Shown: positions 34,261 through 42,630, counted from the stretch's first letter. The stretch is 64,000 nucleotides of DNA from Bradyrhizobium diazoefficiens USDA 110 (GCF_000011365.1 NC_004463.1:4636001-4700000), one strand, 5' to 3'. Notes: generated by a model not told the origin, from the sequence alone. Translations and numbers: made by a program.

Positions 34261-34464
34261 ATGACGCATTCCTCGCTTCGTCCCATGGACGCCTTCGACC
34301 CCACCGAGCCCGCCATCCTGCACGATCTTCTCTCCGACAGGATCATCACCTGGACCGCCGAACAGGCGGATGATTATCGGCGGGCCAGCCGGCCGCGCGA
34401 CGATGGAACCGTGGCCTGGAAGGCCTATGTCTTCGACGGCTGGGGCAATGTGCTCGGTGGCTGA
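34261..34464 (+). CDS. Small hypothetical protein
   Basis: A 67-residue soluble acidic protein (MTHSSLRPMDAFDPTEPAIL, then DRIITWTAEQADDYRRASRPRDDGTVAWKAYVFDGWGNVLGG). The ATG at 34261 gives a compact product; the upstream 15 codons look non-coding. It has no known domain, though the coding character and Trp-rich end suggest a real protein. Confidence 0.5.
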   Translation: MTHSSLRPMDAFDPTEPAILHDLLSDRIITWTAEQADDYRRASRPRDDGTVAWKAYVFDGWGNVLGG

Positions 34465-34635
34465 GCAGCGCCTATAAAGGCGCCATGTCGCGGCCGGCGG
34501 GGATTCGGCCAAGGCCTTGTGCGCATTAAACATATCGCCATGCGCCAAGCGCGTTGTTGCAATGCAGCGGCGCATGTCGCAATGCAGCAAATCAGGTTTA
34601 GATGAGCTCCGAAACTTCCTCCTGGAGCATCATCA

Positions 34636-34884
34636 ATGAACAAGAAGACTCTGTCGATCGCAGTCGCCGCCCTCACGATCGCGGGCTCGACTGCCACCTT
34701 CGCCGCCGAGCTGCCGGCCTATGAGGCCAACGGTTTCCCGGTCTCCCCGTTGCAGGTTCGCGTGCTCGGTGCCGCGCATGTCGAGCAGCAGGCCTTGGCG
34801 CCCGCCACCAGCGTGACGGCGCTTCAGGCCAGCGTTCTGTCGCCGCGCAAGCTGAAGACCGCGACCGTGGGCAGCGCCCGCTAA
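34636..34884 (+). CDS. Small secreted hypothetical protein
   Basis: This 82-residue protein has a signal peptide (MNKKTLSIAVAALTIAGSTATFAAE). A short mature region, LPAYEANGFPVSPLQVRVLGAAHVEQQALAP, is of a type common among Bradyrhizobium secreted proteins. TCCTCCTGGAGCATC precedes the start. Upstream, GCAATGCAGC occurs twice, 20 bases apart (34559 and 34579). A strong terminator follows at 34980. Confidence 0.7.
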   Translation: MNKKTLSIAVAALTIAGSTATFAAELPAYEANGFPVSPLQVRVLGAAHVEQQALAPATSVTALQASVLSPRKLKTATVGSAR

Positions 34885-34979
34885 GCTTCATGCGACAGGC
34901 ACGGTGCGTGCGCATCGTGCCGCTGTCGCGTGCATGAATTCGCAACCGTCGGGTTTCAGAATTTTCCGCGTCACGTTGG

Positions 34980-35012
34980 AACCGCGCTCCTGCAGGAGCG
35001 CGGTTTTTCTTT
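34980..35012 (+). terminator. Rho-independent terminator
   Basis: AACCGCGCTCC and GGAGCGCGGTT pair around a TGCA loop and are followed by TTTCTTT. It closes the transcript of the small secreted protein gene, about 95 bases after its stop. Confidence 0.9.
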
Positions 35013-35211
35013 GCGGGCGGGACCAGCGCGTTTTCGTCGTGCGTGCGCGGATCGAGAAGCCGGCGCCGCAAAAGAATCGCGCGATGGTTCATTGTGTACG
35101 GCGGTTCAAGACGAGTGTGATCTCCTTAATACTTGTTTCGGAGATCGCGGCGCCTGATGCGCGCGCCGCATATTGAGCGGCCAATTCTGGAATCATACTG
35201 GAGGCCGTTTC

Positions 35212-35358
35212 ATGCCCGTTGCGCAAAAAGCCGTTGTTGCCGGCACCTCGCCGCGTGAGTTCATCATCAGGCATCTTGCGCTGTTCGCGGCCGCCGCGTT
35301 GTTCGTGTTCGTGCTGAGCCTGACCTACGGCCTCGATCTCAGCCCCGGGTTTTTCTGA
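35212..35358 (+). CDS. Small single-pass membrane protein
   Basis: This 48-residue product starts at 35212 (MPVAQKAVVAGTSPREFIIRH) behind a GGAGG ribosome site. It has one membrane helix (LALFAAAALFVFVLSLTYGL). It is positively charged on the N-terminal side, so the N-terminus is probably cytoplasmic. No family or function is known. The gene may be missed by length-limited gene callers. Confidence 0.6.
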   Translation: MPVAQKAVVAGTSPREFIIRHLALFAAAALFVFVLSLTYGLDLSPGFF

Positions 35359-35410
35359 TAGTCGCGATTTGGCGACACCCCGGTGCCTGGAAGACGTGTT
35401 CATCGCGTGA

Positions 35411-35578
35411 CGCCGAGCGTATCGCCACCGTGGCCGCATCCGCGAGGTGCGCGAATACATGGACGCGCGCAAGGGATGGCGGATGGTGTTCGGTGAGGCT
35501 GCTGCGGGAATCTTCGCCTCTCCGCCGCGTGCCAGACCTGCGGCCGCGTGGGTTGAGCGGATGAATGCGCTGACATAA
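35411..35578 (+). pseudogene. Possible C-terminal remnant of an NTF2/SnoaL-like protein
   Basis: After an in-frame stop at 35408 the frame reads HRGRIREVREYMDARKGWRMVFGEAA, then runs to a TAA at 35576. The G-RIREVREYMD-x-x-KGW pattern looks like the last strand and helix of nuclear-transport-factor-2-fold enzymes of the ketosteroid isomerase type. No N-terminal part or start is present. It ends 9 bases before the EamA-type gene. The assignment is by short pattern only. Confidence 0.35.
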
Positions 35579-35587
35579 GCCTTGCCG

Positions 35588-36509
35588 ATGGATCAGCGGA
35601 CGAGCGGCGCTGACGCTCTCATTCAGAAGAACGACGCGGCACCGGCGCTTCTCGGCGTCGTCTGCGGCCTGTCGGCGGCGCTGTTCTGGGCGCTCGGCTT
35701 TGCCGGCACGCGGCACGGGCTGAAGGTCGGCTTCACGCCGGTCGATCTGCTGGTGCATCGCTACGTCTGGTCGGGCATCGTGTTCCTGCCGCTGGTAGCC
35801 CGCGCCGGGATCTCCGATCTCTGCGGTATCGGCTGGGGCAGGGGCCTTGCGCTGATGGTGCTTGGCGGCCCCGTGATGTCGCTGATCTCCTACACCGGCT
35901 TCCTGTTCGTGCCGCTCGGCCATGGCAGCGTGATCCCAGCCGTCCTCCGCGACGCTCGGCGGCCTGCTGCTCGCCGCCATGTTCCTCAAAGAGAAGATCT
36001 CCGCCTCGCGCCTTGCCGGTGCCATCGTCATCGTCGGCGGTCTCGGCGTGATCGGCGCCGAATCGATCGGCCATATCGGCGCCGACGGCGTGCAGGGCGA
36101 TCTGATCTTCGTGCTGACCGGATTGATGTTCGCGGGCTTTGGCGCGCTGCTGCGCCACTGGCGCGTTTCCGCCGTGTCGGCGGCGCTCGTCATCAACGTG
36201 CTGTCGCTGCTATTGCTGCCGGCCTATCTCCTGACCGGCGGGCCCGCCCGCGTCGCTGCGATCGGCGTGACGGAGAATGCGATCCAGGCGCTGGCGCAGG
36301 GCGTGCTCGCGGGTCCTGCCGCGCTCTATCTTTTTGCCGTCTCGGTCCAGCGGCTCGGCGTCGCCCGCGCGGCGGTGTTCCCGGCCTGCGTGCCGGCGCT
36401 GACGCTGCTCACCGGCTGGCTCCTGCTCGGCGAGCCGCCGACGATGTTGCAGACTGCGGGCCTCGTGACGGTGCTGTGCGGGTTTTATCTGGCGCAACGG
36501 CAGCGGTGA
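35588..36509 (+). pseudogene. EamA/DMT family transporter, one-base frameshift
   Basis: The first 118 residues (from ATG 35588, MDQRTSGADALIQKND) read as an EamA permease, ALLGVVCGLSAALFWALGFAG to GHGSVI. The frame then becomes nonsense. From 35938 the protein continues in another frame as QPSSATLGGLLLAAMFLKEKISASRLAG and runs to 36509. One extra C in the CCC at 35935-35937 explains the break; without it the product would have 306 residues and about ten helices. Such transporters export small metabolites. Because only a homopolymer differs, a sequencing error is possible. Confidence 0.85.
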
Positions 36510-36523
36510 ACGCGTCTGCACAA

Positions 36524-36600
36524 GCCGAATGGAGCGCAAGCGAAATCCGGGGCAGGATGTGCGGCACTATCCCGGATTGCGCGATGCTCCATTCGGGCTA
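36524..36600. repeat. Dispersed palindromic repeat, second copy
   Basis: Arms CCGAATGGAGCGCAAGCGAA and CGATGCTCCATTCGG with ATCCGGG/CCCGGAT inside form an inverted structure. This matches the element at 30250-30326. It separates the broken EamA gene from the VOC gene. Confidence 0.7.
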
Positions 36601-36635
36601 CGCTTCCGGGCACGCCGTAACGTGACGAGCCCGCC

Positions 36636-37037
36636 ATGACCTTGCTGCTCAACATCGATGTTCCCGACGTCGCCGCCGCCACGAATTTCTATACCGAAGC
36701 GTTCGGGCTGACGGTCGGCCGCCGCTTCGGCGCCGACTTCGTCGAGCTGTTGGGCTGGCCGGCGCCGGTGTACCTGCTGACCAAGCAGGCCGGCACGTTG
36801 GGCGCCGGCAGCGACCGCCGCCGCTACGAGCGGCACTGGACGCCGCTGCATGTCGACGTCGTCGTTGACGATGTCGATGCCGCCGTCGCGCGCGCGGTGC
36901 GCGCCGGTGCCGTGCTCGAGGCGCCCGCGCGCGATGCGCCGTATGGACGGATCGCGATGCTGGCCGATCCGTTCGGGCACGGGTTTTGTTTGCTGGCGTT
37001 CAGCGCGAAGGGATATGACGCGCTGCTGGGCGCGTAG
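36636..37037 (+). CDS. VOC (glyoxalase/bleomycin resistance) family protein
   Basis: This 133-residue single-domain vicinal-oxygen-chelate protein begins LLLNIDVPDVAAATNFYTEAFGL, followed by FVELLGWPAPVYLLTK. In the second module HVDVVVDDVDAAVARAVRAGAVLE and YGRIAMLADPFGHGFCLLAF are typical. It probably dimerises and binds a metal. Lyase, dioxygenase and antibiotic-binding functions are all possible. It is convergent with the PhnA-like gene. Confidence 0.88.
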   Translation: MTLLLNIDVPDVAAATNFYTEAFGLTVGRRFGADFVELLGWPAPVYLLTKQAGTLGAGSDRRRYERHWTPLHVDVVVDDVDAAVARAVRAGAVLEAPARDAPYGRIAMLADPFGHGFCLLAFSAKGYDALLGA

Positions 37038-37039
37038 CG

Positions 37040-37390
37040 CTAGGCCTTCTTCACGAACTCCGACTTCAAATTCATCGCGCCGATGCCGTCGATCTTGCAG
37101 GCGATGTTGTGGCCGTCGGTGGCATCCTGGAGTCGGATGTTGCGGACCTTGGTGCCGCCCTTGACGACCGAGGATGAGCCCTTGACCTTGAGGTCCTTCA
37201 TCACGATGACGCTGTCGCCATCAGTCAGCAGATTGCCATGGGCATCGCGCACGCCCGCCTCCTGCGGCGCATCCGCCGCAGCGCCGGCCGTAGCGCTCCA
37301 TTCATGGGCGCATTCCGGGCAGACCCAGAGATCGCGGTCCTGATAGGCGTGCTCCGACTGGCAGTTCGGGCATTTCATGGCGTCGGGCAT
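37040..37390 (-). CDS. PhnA/YjdM-type zinc ribbon protein
   Basis: The ATG at 37390 ([18 protein letters not shown]) gives 116 residues. The N-terminal zinc ribbon has CPNC and CPEC pairs ([22 protein letters not shown]). The C-terminal beta domain reads [30 protein letters not shown] and [23 protein letters not shown], both diagnostic for PhnA/YjdM. Despite the name, it is not required for phosphonate breakdown, and its role remains unclear. The second ATG at 37380 is less likely. Confidence 0.92.
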   Translation of the reverse strand: MPDAMKCPNCQSEHAYQDRDLWVCPECAHEWSATAGAAADAPQEAGVRDAHGNLLTDGDSVIVMKDLKVKGSSSVVKGGTKVRNIRLQDATDGHNIACKIDGIGAMNLKSEFVKKA

Positions 37391-37500
37391 GGCAGGTCTC
37401 GTCTCGGGTGGCGTTGCGCGGCGCACCGTAGGGGCGGAACCGGAGAATGCAAGGGAAAGCTGGGGCGTGCGCGGGCAGGCGGCTGCCTGCCGGTGCGATG

Positions 37501-37674
37501 TCACCGAAACAGCGCGACGAAGATGACGTAGAGCCAGCCCAGGATGCCGTGGATGATCGCCCACAGGATCGAATGGTTGTTTGTGTAGGAGATCGCGATG
37601 GCGAGCGCCGAGCCGAAGCCGACGCCGTATTTCGCGCCCTCGACGCGGACGCCGTAATAGCGGTTGCCGTTCAT
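37501..37674 (-). CDS. Small membrane protein
   Basis: The ATG at 37674 ([19 protein letters not shown]) gives 57 residues. Two hydrophobic stretches ([12 protein letters not shown] and [22 protein letters not shown]) suggest a hairpin in the inner membrane. GGGGAGATATCACC upstream is a workable ribosome site. The pattern resembles the small membrane proteins found widely in Proteobacteria with no known function. Confidence 0.65.
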   Translation of the reverse strand: MNGNRYYGVRVEGAKYGVGFGSALAIAISYTNNHSILWAIIHGILGWLYVIFVALFR

Positions 37675-37863
37675 GGTGATATCTCCCCGATCGTGGAATG
37701 GGCGCAAGCGTATGCGATGTCCGTCATCTTCGCGATGGGCATCGCGTCACCCATCCCGTGAGTCCATGATTCCGTCAATGCCGGCCGCTGTGACTTGAGG
37801 TGCATCAACCCCATTGCGCGAGCCGCTCACTATCCTTCTCGAGGAAGATCTGCGGAGGGCGCG

Positions 37864-38316
37864 ATGGACGATCTGATCAGACGAAAGATCCAGACCTTGC
37901 TGGACCAGCACCGTACCATGCGGATCGCGACGCTGCGGCCGGACGGCTGGCCGCAGGTGACCACCGTCGGCTACGCGAACGAAGGCTTCACCATCTATTT
38001 CCTGTGCGGCATCGACAGCCAGAAGGCGCAAAACCTGTCGCGAGACGATCGGGTCTCGCTTGCGATCGATGACGACCCGGCGCAGGTGATGGAGATCACC
38101 GGCGTGTCCATGGCGGCGCGGGCCCGAATCCTGACCGATCCGGCCGAAGCCGAGAAGGCGATCGGCCTGCTGATGGCACGCTATCCGGAACAGAAGGCCA
38201 CCGGCCTCGCCGTGCCGAAACCGTCCGAGGTTCGCCTGATCGCGCTGACGCCGACGGTGATCTCGCTGCTCGACTATTCCAAGGGATTTGGCCACACCGA
38301 CCTTGTGGCGTGCTGA
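37864..38316 (+). CDS. Pyridoxamine 5'-phosphate oxidase family (flavin split-barrel) protein
   Basis: The ATG at 37864 (MDDLIRRKIQTLLDQHRTM) gives 150 residues. The split barrel is visible as RIATLRPDGWPQVTTVGYANEG, FTIYFLCGIDSQKAQNLSRDDRVSLAID and MEITGVSMAARARILTDP. It probably binds FMN or F420-like cofactors. True PdxH activity is unlikely at this length. It stands alone; 38417 follows on the same strand 100 bases later. Confidence 0.85.
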   Translation: MDDLIRRKIQTLLDQHRTMRIATLRPDGWPQVTTVGYANEGFTIYFLCGIDSQKAQNLSRDDRVSLAIDDDPAQVMEITGVSMAARARILTDPAEAEKAIGLLMARYPEQKATGLAVPKPSEVRLIALTPTVISLLDYSKGFGHTDLVAC

Positions 38317-38416
38317 GGGAGCTGCCCTGCCGCGATCCGCTCTCTTGATGCAGGTCAACCTGGTCCGCTCGCACCGACCTACGCTTCGAGTTACGCAGCA
38401 AGGGCGAGGTGAAACC

Positions 38417-38776
38417 ATGTCGCGCAGCGTTCGAATCTATATCGGCCTCGGCATCCTGATCCTGTTGTCGTTGCTGTTTCTGTTCAGCGTCGTCCACACG
38501 GCCGCGGGGGCATCGAGGCCTTCCTCACGCACGGCAGAGGAAGGACATCGCCTGGCGCAGGCGTGGTGCCAGACGTGCCACGCCGTGGAGCCGCACATGG
38601 CCGGATTCTTCGACCTGGCTCCGAGCTTCCAGGCCATCGCCGATCGGAAAGGAACGACCGCGCTGTCGCTCAAGGTGTTCTGGCGGACCAGCCACCAGAA
38701 CATGCCCAATCTGGTGATCTCGCCGGAGCAGGCCGAGGCGCTGTCGAGCTACATTCTGAGCCTGAGAGGCGATTGA
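38417..38776 (+). CDS. Membrane-anchored c-type cytochrome
   Basis: The ATG at 38417 (MSRSVRIYIGLGILILLSLL) starts an N-terminal anchor, and the product has 119 residues. One CQTCH haem site lies at about residue 52 (HRLAQAWCQTCHAVEPHM). The conserved segment NMPNLVISPEQAEALSSYILSL supplies the likely distal Met and final helix. It faces the periplasm and probably shuttles electrons; no oxidase or dehydrogenase gene is adjacent. It is a paralogue of the shortened protein at 26587. Confidence 0.87.
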   Translation: MSRSVRIYIGLGILILLSLLFLFSVVHTAAGASRPSSRTAEEGHRLAQAWCQTCHAVEPHMAGFFDLAPSFQAIADRKGTTALSLKVFWRTSHQNMPNLVISPEQAEALSSYILSLRGD

Positions 38777-39153
38777 GCGCGCTCCCGGCAAAAATGTCGA
38801 AAACAACCCCATGCACAGTAGAAATTGCCAGCGATTTCAATGGTTCTGAAATACCGAAGTGAATTTGACCCGTCGGGCAAGACAGGGTATGATGGCACGG
38901 TCGGCAGGTGCAACGGCTGAGGGCTCGCAGCCCGCCGCGAACCGCTCACGGGTCCACGAGCCCGCCACGCGAACCGCAACTAGGACAGGTTGAGCGCCGA
39001 TGACATCGATCATCGCTGCGTGCCGCGCCCGAAATTGGGAAAAAATGGCAGAGCTGAGGCTGTCAACGGCAGATCGGGTTAGGAGGCCGCTTACCCACGG
39101 AATACACTGATCGCCGTTTGGGGTTCGGGGTCATGTATTGGGAGGGACTGATC
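38777..39153. other. Intergenic region without a supported gene
   Basis: Nearly 380 bases separate the cytochrome gene from the coiled-coil gene. The first part is AT-richer than average (AAAATGTCGAAAACAACCCC to TTTCAATGGTTCTG). No open frame, strong hairpin or promoter consensus convincing enough to annotate was found. An unrecognised small RNA is possible. Confidence 0.4.
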
Positions 39154-39666
39154 ATGGCAAGTGTTGAACAATTGCGCAGACGGGACGGGGTGAACCTGGT
39201 CCAACTCGAGGCGGACATTGCATCGGTCCGCGCGGGAAGCTCGATCGCTTCAATTGCTCTTCCTGATTACGTCGAGCACACCGAGGGGGTCACGCGGGTC
39301 GGCGCGCTCAGTGCAGAGGCGGTGGTTCGCGACTATGAGTCCGCTGCAAAGGAGATCGAGGCCATGGGCGCCGAGCTGATCGACGCCGCGCAAAAATGCG
39401 AGGCGCTGACAGCCCAGGTCCACGATGCCATTGCCTTCATGCGCGAAACGGCGGCGGGGTATCGTGAAGAGGGGCGGAAGATCTTCAAGCGCATCGAGGA
39501 ATGCGCGCTGTTCACGGAAGACGTCCGCAGGACATGCGAAGAGGTCAAGCGTCGCATGAAGGACGTCTCGGTCGGCGAGGCCCCCGATCCGGATGAGGAG
39601 CTTGCAATGCCAGAGCGCGAGCTGACCGGGATCGCGGCCAAGGTGTCGGTGTGCGAGGTCCGGTGA
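39154..39666 (+). CDS. Coiled-coil hypothetical protein
   Basis: The ATG at 39154 (MASVEQLRRRDGVNLVQLE) follows GGGAGGG and gives 170 residues. The central part is a long amphipathic helix (VVRDYESAAKEIEAMGAELIDAAQKCEALTAQVHDAIAFM). Further helical charged segments follow (KIFKRIEECALFTEDVRRTCEEVKRRMKDV). It is cytoplasmic, with no membrane segment. No family is recognised. It could be a structural or adaptor protein. Confidence 0.65.
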   Translation: MASVEQLRRRDGVNLVQLEADIASVRAGSSIASIALPDYVEHTEGVTRVGALSAEAVVRDYESAAKEIEAMGAELIDAAQKCEALTAQVHDAIAFMRETAAGYREEGRKIFKRIEECALFTEDVRRTCEEVKRRMKDVSVGEAPDPDEELAMPERELTGIAAKVSVCEVR

Positions 39667-39751
39667 GGCGGGCGTAGAGCGTCGTTCGCAGGATGGGTCG
39701 AGCGCCTGCGCTCGCCCGTCCTGCGAGCCGCCGCTCAGCCGCCCTAACGGC

Positions 39752-40729
39752 CTACCAATCCGGATCGCCGTAAGGGTCGGCCATATAGGGCGGCGGCATC
39801 CAGGGGCCGCGCGGCGGCGGCCTGGGCCGCCGAGGTGCGGCCGCCTGCATGTGCGGCCGTGCAGGCGCGGCCGTATCGTTGTTCACCACGCTCCGCACGA
39901 CGGGTTTCGCGGCCGCAGGCGTGGACGAAGCCGTCAGTTGCGTTTGCAGCGCCTGGACCTGCGCGGCGAGGCGCGCATTGTCGGCCGCATCCTTCTCCCG
40001 CGCCGCCTTGAGCTGTTGAATGGTGTCGGCCTGCTCGCGCTGCGTCTGCTCGTTGCGGCTTTTCAGCTGCTCGAGCTTACCGTTGATGTTCGCAAGCTCG
40101 CTCGTGATGGTCTTGAGCGATTGCGCAAGATCGGACGATGACTGGTCAGGCGGTGTGGCGCCAGGACTTGGAACGCCAGGAGTTGGAGCACCAGGTGTTG
40201 GAGCGCCTTGCGTTTCCTTGCCGGGCGGCGGTGCGGGCACCGGACTTGGTTCATCCGCCGCCGCCAGATGCAGTGCCGTCGGCCGCGCCGGAGTTTCAAC
40301 CGCGGCCGTTTGCCGGGGCTGACTGGCCGGCGGAGCCCATCGCGCCATGATCGACTTGCTGATCGACCTGGCCTCATCGCGGTATTGCGAAGCGAAGGCG
40401 GCACCGAGAATGCCGATCGCCAGCACGAGGCCAACCAAAGCGCGCAGCATGGTCCGATCTCCTTTCAGGCCTTGATCGCGAACGTTGCGATCCGGCGCCT
40501 TGTCCTTAGGGGGCTCGGCTGCTGTCGTACCGGCGCTGGCTTGCGAGGTCCGCAGGGCCTCGCCGCCGTGTTCCATTCCGGAAACCAGCCGGTCCAGCCG
40601 CGCAAGGTCTTCATTGGCGCTCTTGATCTGGTCGTAGGCCCGCGCCAGTCCGCCATCGGCGCGCACCTCGCCCGGCTTGTGGGCATCGGGCTTCTGGACA
40701 TCAGGTTTGGGGTCGTTCGCTTCAGGCAT
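39752..40729 (-). CDS. Proline-rich single-pass membrane protein with coiled coil (paralogue of 19601)
   Basis: The ATG at 40729 (MPEANDPKPDVQKPDAHK) gives 325 residues; 40744 is an alternative start. Its order is: a charged cytoplasmic region, a membrane helix (TMLRALVGLVLAIGILGAAFA, about residue 100), and a linker with GAPTPG/GVPSPG repeats. Then come a coiled coil (LKTITSELANINGKLEQLKSRNEQTQREQADTIQQL) and a Pro/Arg-rich tail (RRPRPPPRGPWMPPPYM). The same plan and the coiled-coil position recur at 19601-20602. Function is unknown; a link from inner membrane to envelope is a reasonable guess. Confidence 0.75.
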   Translation of the reverse strand: MPEANDPKPDVQKPDAHKPGEVRADGGLARAYDQIKSANEDLARLDRLVSGMEHGGEALRTSQASAGTTAAEPPKDKAPDRNVRDQGLKGDRTMLRALVGLVLAIGILGAAFASQYRDEARSISKSIMARWAPPASQPRQTAAVETPARPTALHLAAADEPSPVPAPPPGKETQGAPTPGAPTPGVPSPGATPPDQSSSDLAQSLKTITSELANINGKLEQLKSRNEQTQREQADTIQQLKAAREKDAADNARLAAQVQALQTQLTASSTPAAAKPVVRSVVNNDTAAPARPHMQAAAPRRPRPPPRGPWMPPPYMADPYGDPDW

Positions 40730-40917
40730 CGATGCGCGCTCCATCCGGTCGGGCGTTCATGGGAGTGCGGCAGTCCGATCGTCGGAAGGATAGGCCTCAC
40801 ATTTGTCCAACACAACGCGCGTGCGAAGGAGAAATTATGGCGGGCCACGGTTGCTGAAACAGCCGTGCTCCCCCAGGAATCCCTGCGACGTGCTATGCTG
40901 TCGGGGGAGGAAGCGCC

Positions 40918-41205
40918 ATGAGGGTCCCCACCGCGATACTCGCCCTGCTTCTTTCAAGTCCGGCCGCCGCCCAGGAGTGCCAGACATGCGCGATGGCCGA
41001 CGCCTGCATGAAGGAGTACGTCAAGACGACGTCGGAGGCGCAAAGGGCGACCAGGCAGGGCATCCGGGATTGGAAGCAGAATCTGGACAAAAAGGCCTCT
41101 GCAGAACTGTCCAGCAGGGGCATACTCGCATTGCAAGACGCCATGGAGGCACAAGTTCGGACGGAGCTGGAGCGCCTGAAGGAGTGCCTGGCGAAGATCA
41201 GGTAG
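40918..41205 (+). CDS. Small secreted hypothetical protein with Cys pair
   Basis: This 95-residue protein has a signal peptide (MRVPTAILALLLSSPAAAQ). The mature start, ECQTCAMADACMKEY, has three cysteines and another near the end (ERLKECLAK), enough for two disulfides. The remainder is helical. It is followed by the 41230 gene at 24 bases, so the two are probably cotranscribed. No known family is recognised. Confidence 0.65.
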   Translation: MRVPTAILALLLSSPAAAQECQTCAMADACMKEYVKTTSEAQRATRQGIRDWKQNLDKKASAELSSRGILALQDAMEAQVRTELERLKECLAKIR

Positions 41206-41229
41206 GGCGGGGGCGCAAAGGAGGATCCG

Positions 41230-41526
41230 ATGAAATCGCTTCTGCTGCTCACCGCGAGCGGTCCGCTGCTCATTCTCACCTCGCACCAATCCCTGAACGA
41301 CCAAAAGCTCCTTGGGGTGCTCAGGCAAAAAGGTATTGGCAAGTTCGTCGCGTTCGAGGTTCCCTTGTCGCTCGCCAGGGAGCGCTACGGCGGGCACTTT
41401 CACGCGGTCGAAAGCAATCTGCACGAGACCGATGATTTGAGAGTGCTCGACTTCAACGGCCAGCGGGTCTTTCAGCTCTTTCATTTCGAAGAGCTCGGTT
41501 CACCGATGCTGATCGAATCCTCGTGA
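41230..41526 (+). CDS. Conserved hypothetical cytoplasmic protein
   Basis: This 98-residue product starts at 41230 (MKSLLLLTASGPLLILTSHQ) with an AAGGAGG ribosome site. The first 18 residues look hydrophobic but continue directly into a folded pattern: SLNDQKLLGVLRQKGIGKFVAFEVPLSLARERYGGHFHAVE and DLRVLDFNGQRVFQLFHFEEL. It is therefore probably a soluble beta-alpha protein rather than a secreted one. It has relatives in Bradyrhizobium by appearance, but no function is known. Confidence 0.65.
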   Translation: MKSLLLLTASGPLLILTSHQSLNDQKLLGVLRQKGIGKFVAFEVPLSLARERYGGHFHAVESNLHETDDLRVLDFNGQRVFQLFHFEELGSPMLIESS

Positions 41527-41635
41527 TCCGGTTTTGTCTCGCGGCATGATCCGCTTCGAAAGGTCCATCGTCCCGTTGCGGCGGCGAAAGCGATGGGTTG
41601 AGCAGGGCTGTTGTCACGATGAACAACCGTTCAGG

Positions 41636-41660
41636 GGAACGGGCGCTGGTTCATTTCGTT
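41636..41660 (+). promoter_or_regulatory. EcfG-type general stress promoter
   Basis: GGAAC (41636-41640) and CGTT (41657-41660) are exactly 16 bases apart. The secreted-protein gene starts at 41693, after GAGAGGAGGACG. It matches the consensus without mismatch. Confidence 0.7.
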
Positions 41661-41692
41661 GCATTAGGAGGGCATGTTGAGAGGAGGACGAC

Positions 41693-41986
41693 ATGAAAGC
41701 AAAGATCATTGCGCTCTCTGCTGCCGTTGTCATGGCGACAGCACCAGCCGTGTTTGCTCAGGGTGTGTCGAGCAAGGCGCCAGGTCAGGAGATGCAGCAA
41801 ATGGGGTCCAAGACAGGCGAGCCGGGCGCTTCCAGCTACGCTCCCGGACATAAGAAGCGTCACGCGATGCGCCACGCGAAGGCCTCGAAGACCACCAGCC
41901 CCGCCGCGACGAACGCCGCTCCAGGCCAAACGACCGGCGCGAGCACGCGGCCGACCACCGGCACGAGCACAAAGCGAGCGTACTGA
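41693..41986 (+). CDS. Small secreted Thr/Ala/Gly-rich protein, probable stress regulon member
   Basis: This 97-residue protein has a signal peptide (MKAKIIALSAAVVMATAPAVFAQ). A hydrophilic, probably disordered mature part reads GVSSKAPGQEMQQMGSKTGEPG, then HKKRHAMRHAKASKTTS and TGASTRPTTGTSTKRAY. It is rich in His, Lys and Thr with no folded-domain pattern. An exact EcfG-type promoter makes it a likely general-stress protein of the periplasm. Confidence 0.75.
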   Translation: MKAKIIALSAAVVMATAPAVFAQGVSSKAPGQEMQQMGSKTGEPGASSYAPGHKKRHAMRHAKASKTTSPAATNAAPGQTTGASTRPTTGTSTKRAY

Positions 41987-42336
41987 AGTCCAGAGGGGAC
42001 TGAAGTCCAGGCACTGACGGGACCCAACGGCACGTCGAACGTGGGACAGGTTGGGCCCCCCGGCGAAACCCGTCATGCCGAATGATGGGTATCGCTTCCG
42101 CCTTCGCTCGCGGAGCTTCGGCGGGACAAGTCCGGCTTCGCTGGCCGGGCGAGCAGTGGAGCGCGGCTTGTTTCGCAACCTGCCAGGCGCCGCAGGTTGT
42201 GAAACCCACCTCTTCAGGCCTCGTGAGCGGCAGCCGAAATCCGCCAGGGCCGAGAGCGTCATTCATGCAGGTCGAGAGCGAATTCGCTTGCCTTGCCTTG
42301 AGTCCTTTTGCACTCTCGTCGCAAGGAGACCAACGC
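41987..42336. other. Intergenic region with repeat remnants
   Basis: ACTGAAGTCCAG occurs twice just after the stop, 14 bases apart. Further on, CGAAACCCGTCATGCCGAAT and TGATGGGTATCGC are remnants of the dispersed element family found complete at 42631 and 44943. The open frames crossing this region are not convincing genes. Confidence 0.5.
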
Positions 42337-42618
42337 ATGAAGAAAATAGCCGTCGTGTGCGCTCTCGGAACGGCGCTGGTGCTGTGCAACCTCGGGATAT
42401 CAGGCGCTGAAGCCCGGGCGCGGAAGGCGCAAGTCGTTCGTGCACCGCAAGAGAGGCTCATCGTCACGGCGCCCGTCCTGAGGCCAACGCCGTGGGATTA
42501 CAATGTCATTCCCCGCTATCGTTATCGCCCCGAAGACGACCGGGTCGATCCCTACGGCCCGCCGATGGTGTCGTCGTATGTTCGCTATGAGGGATGGCGG
42601 TGGCCGTACTGGTGGTGA
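42337..42618 (+). CDS. Small secreted hypothetical protein
   Basis: The ATG at 42337 has a good AAGGAGACCAACGC site and gives 93 residues, although the frame stays open upstream. A signal peptide (MKKIAVVCALGTALVLCNLGISGAEA) is followed by a basic and then aromatic, Pro-rich mature part: RPTPWDYNVIPRYRYRPEDDRVDPYGPPM and ending GWRWPYWW. Proteins of this style are common in Bradyrhizobium envelopes and uncharacterised. Confidence 0.7.
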   Translation: MKKIAVVCALGTALVLCNLGISGAEARARKAQVVRAPQERLIVTAPVLRPTPWDYNVIPRYRYRPEDDRVDPYGPPMVSSYVRYEGWRWPYWW

Positions 42619-42630
42619 ATAGTTCGCAGT

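Noticed and set aside
34105..34590. Minus-strand 161-codon frame near the Flp pilin gene
   Set aside because: Mixed low-complexity translation, and it overlaps the better-supported small plus-strand gene at 34261.
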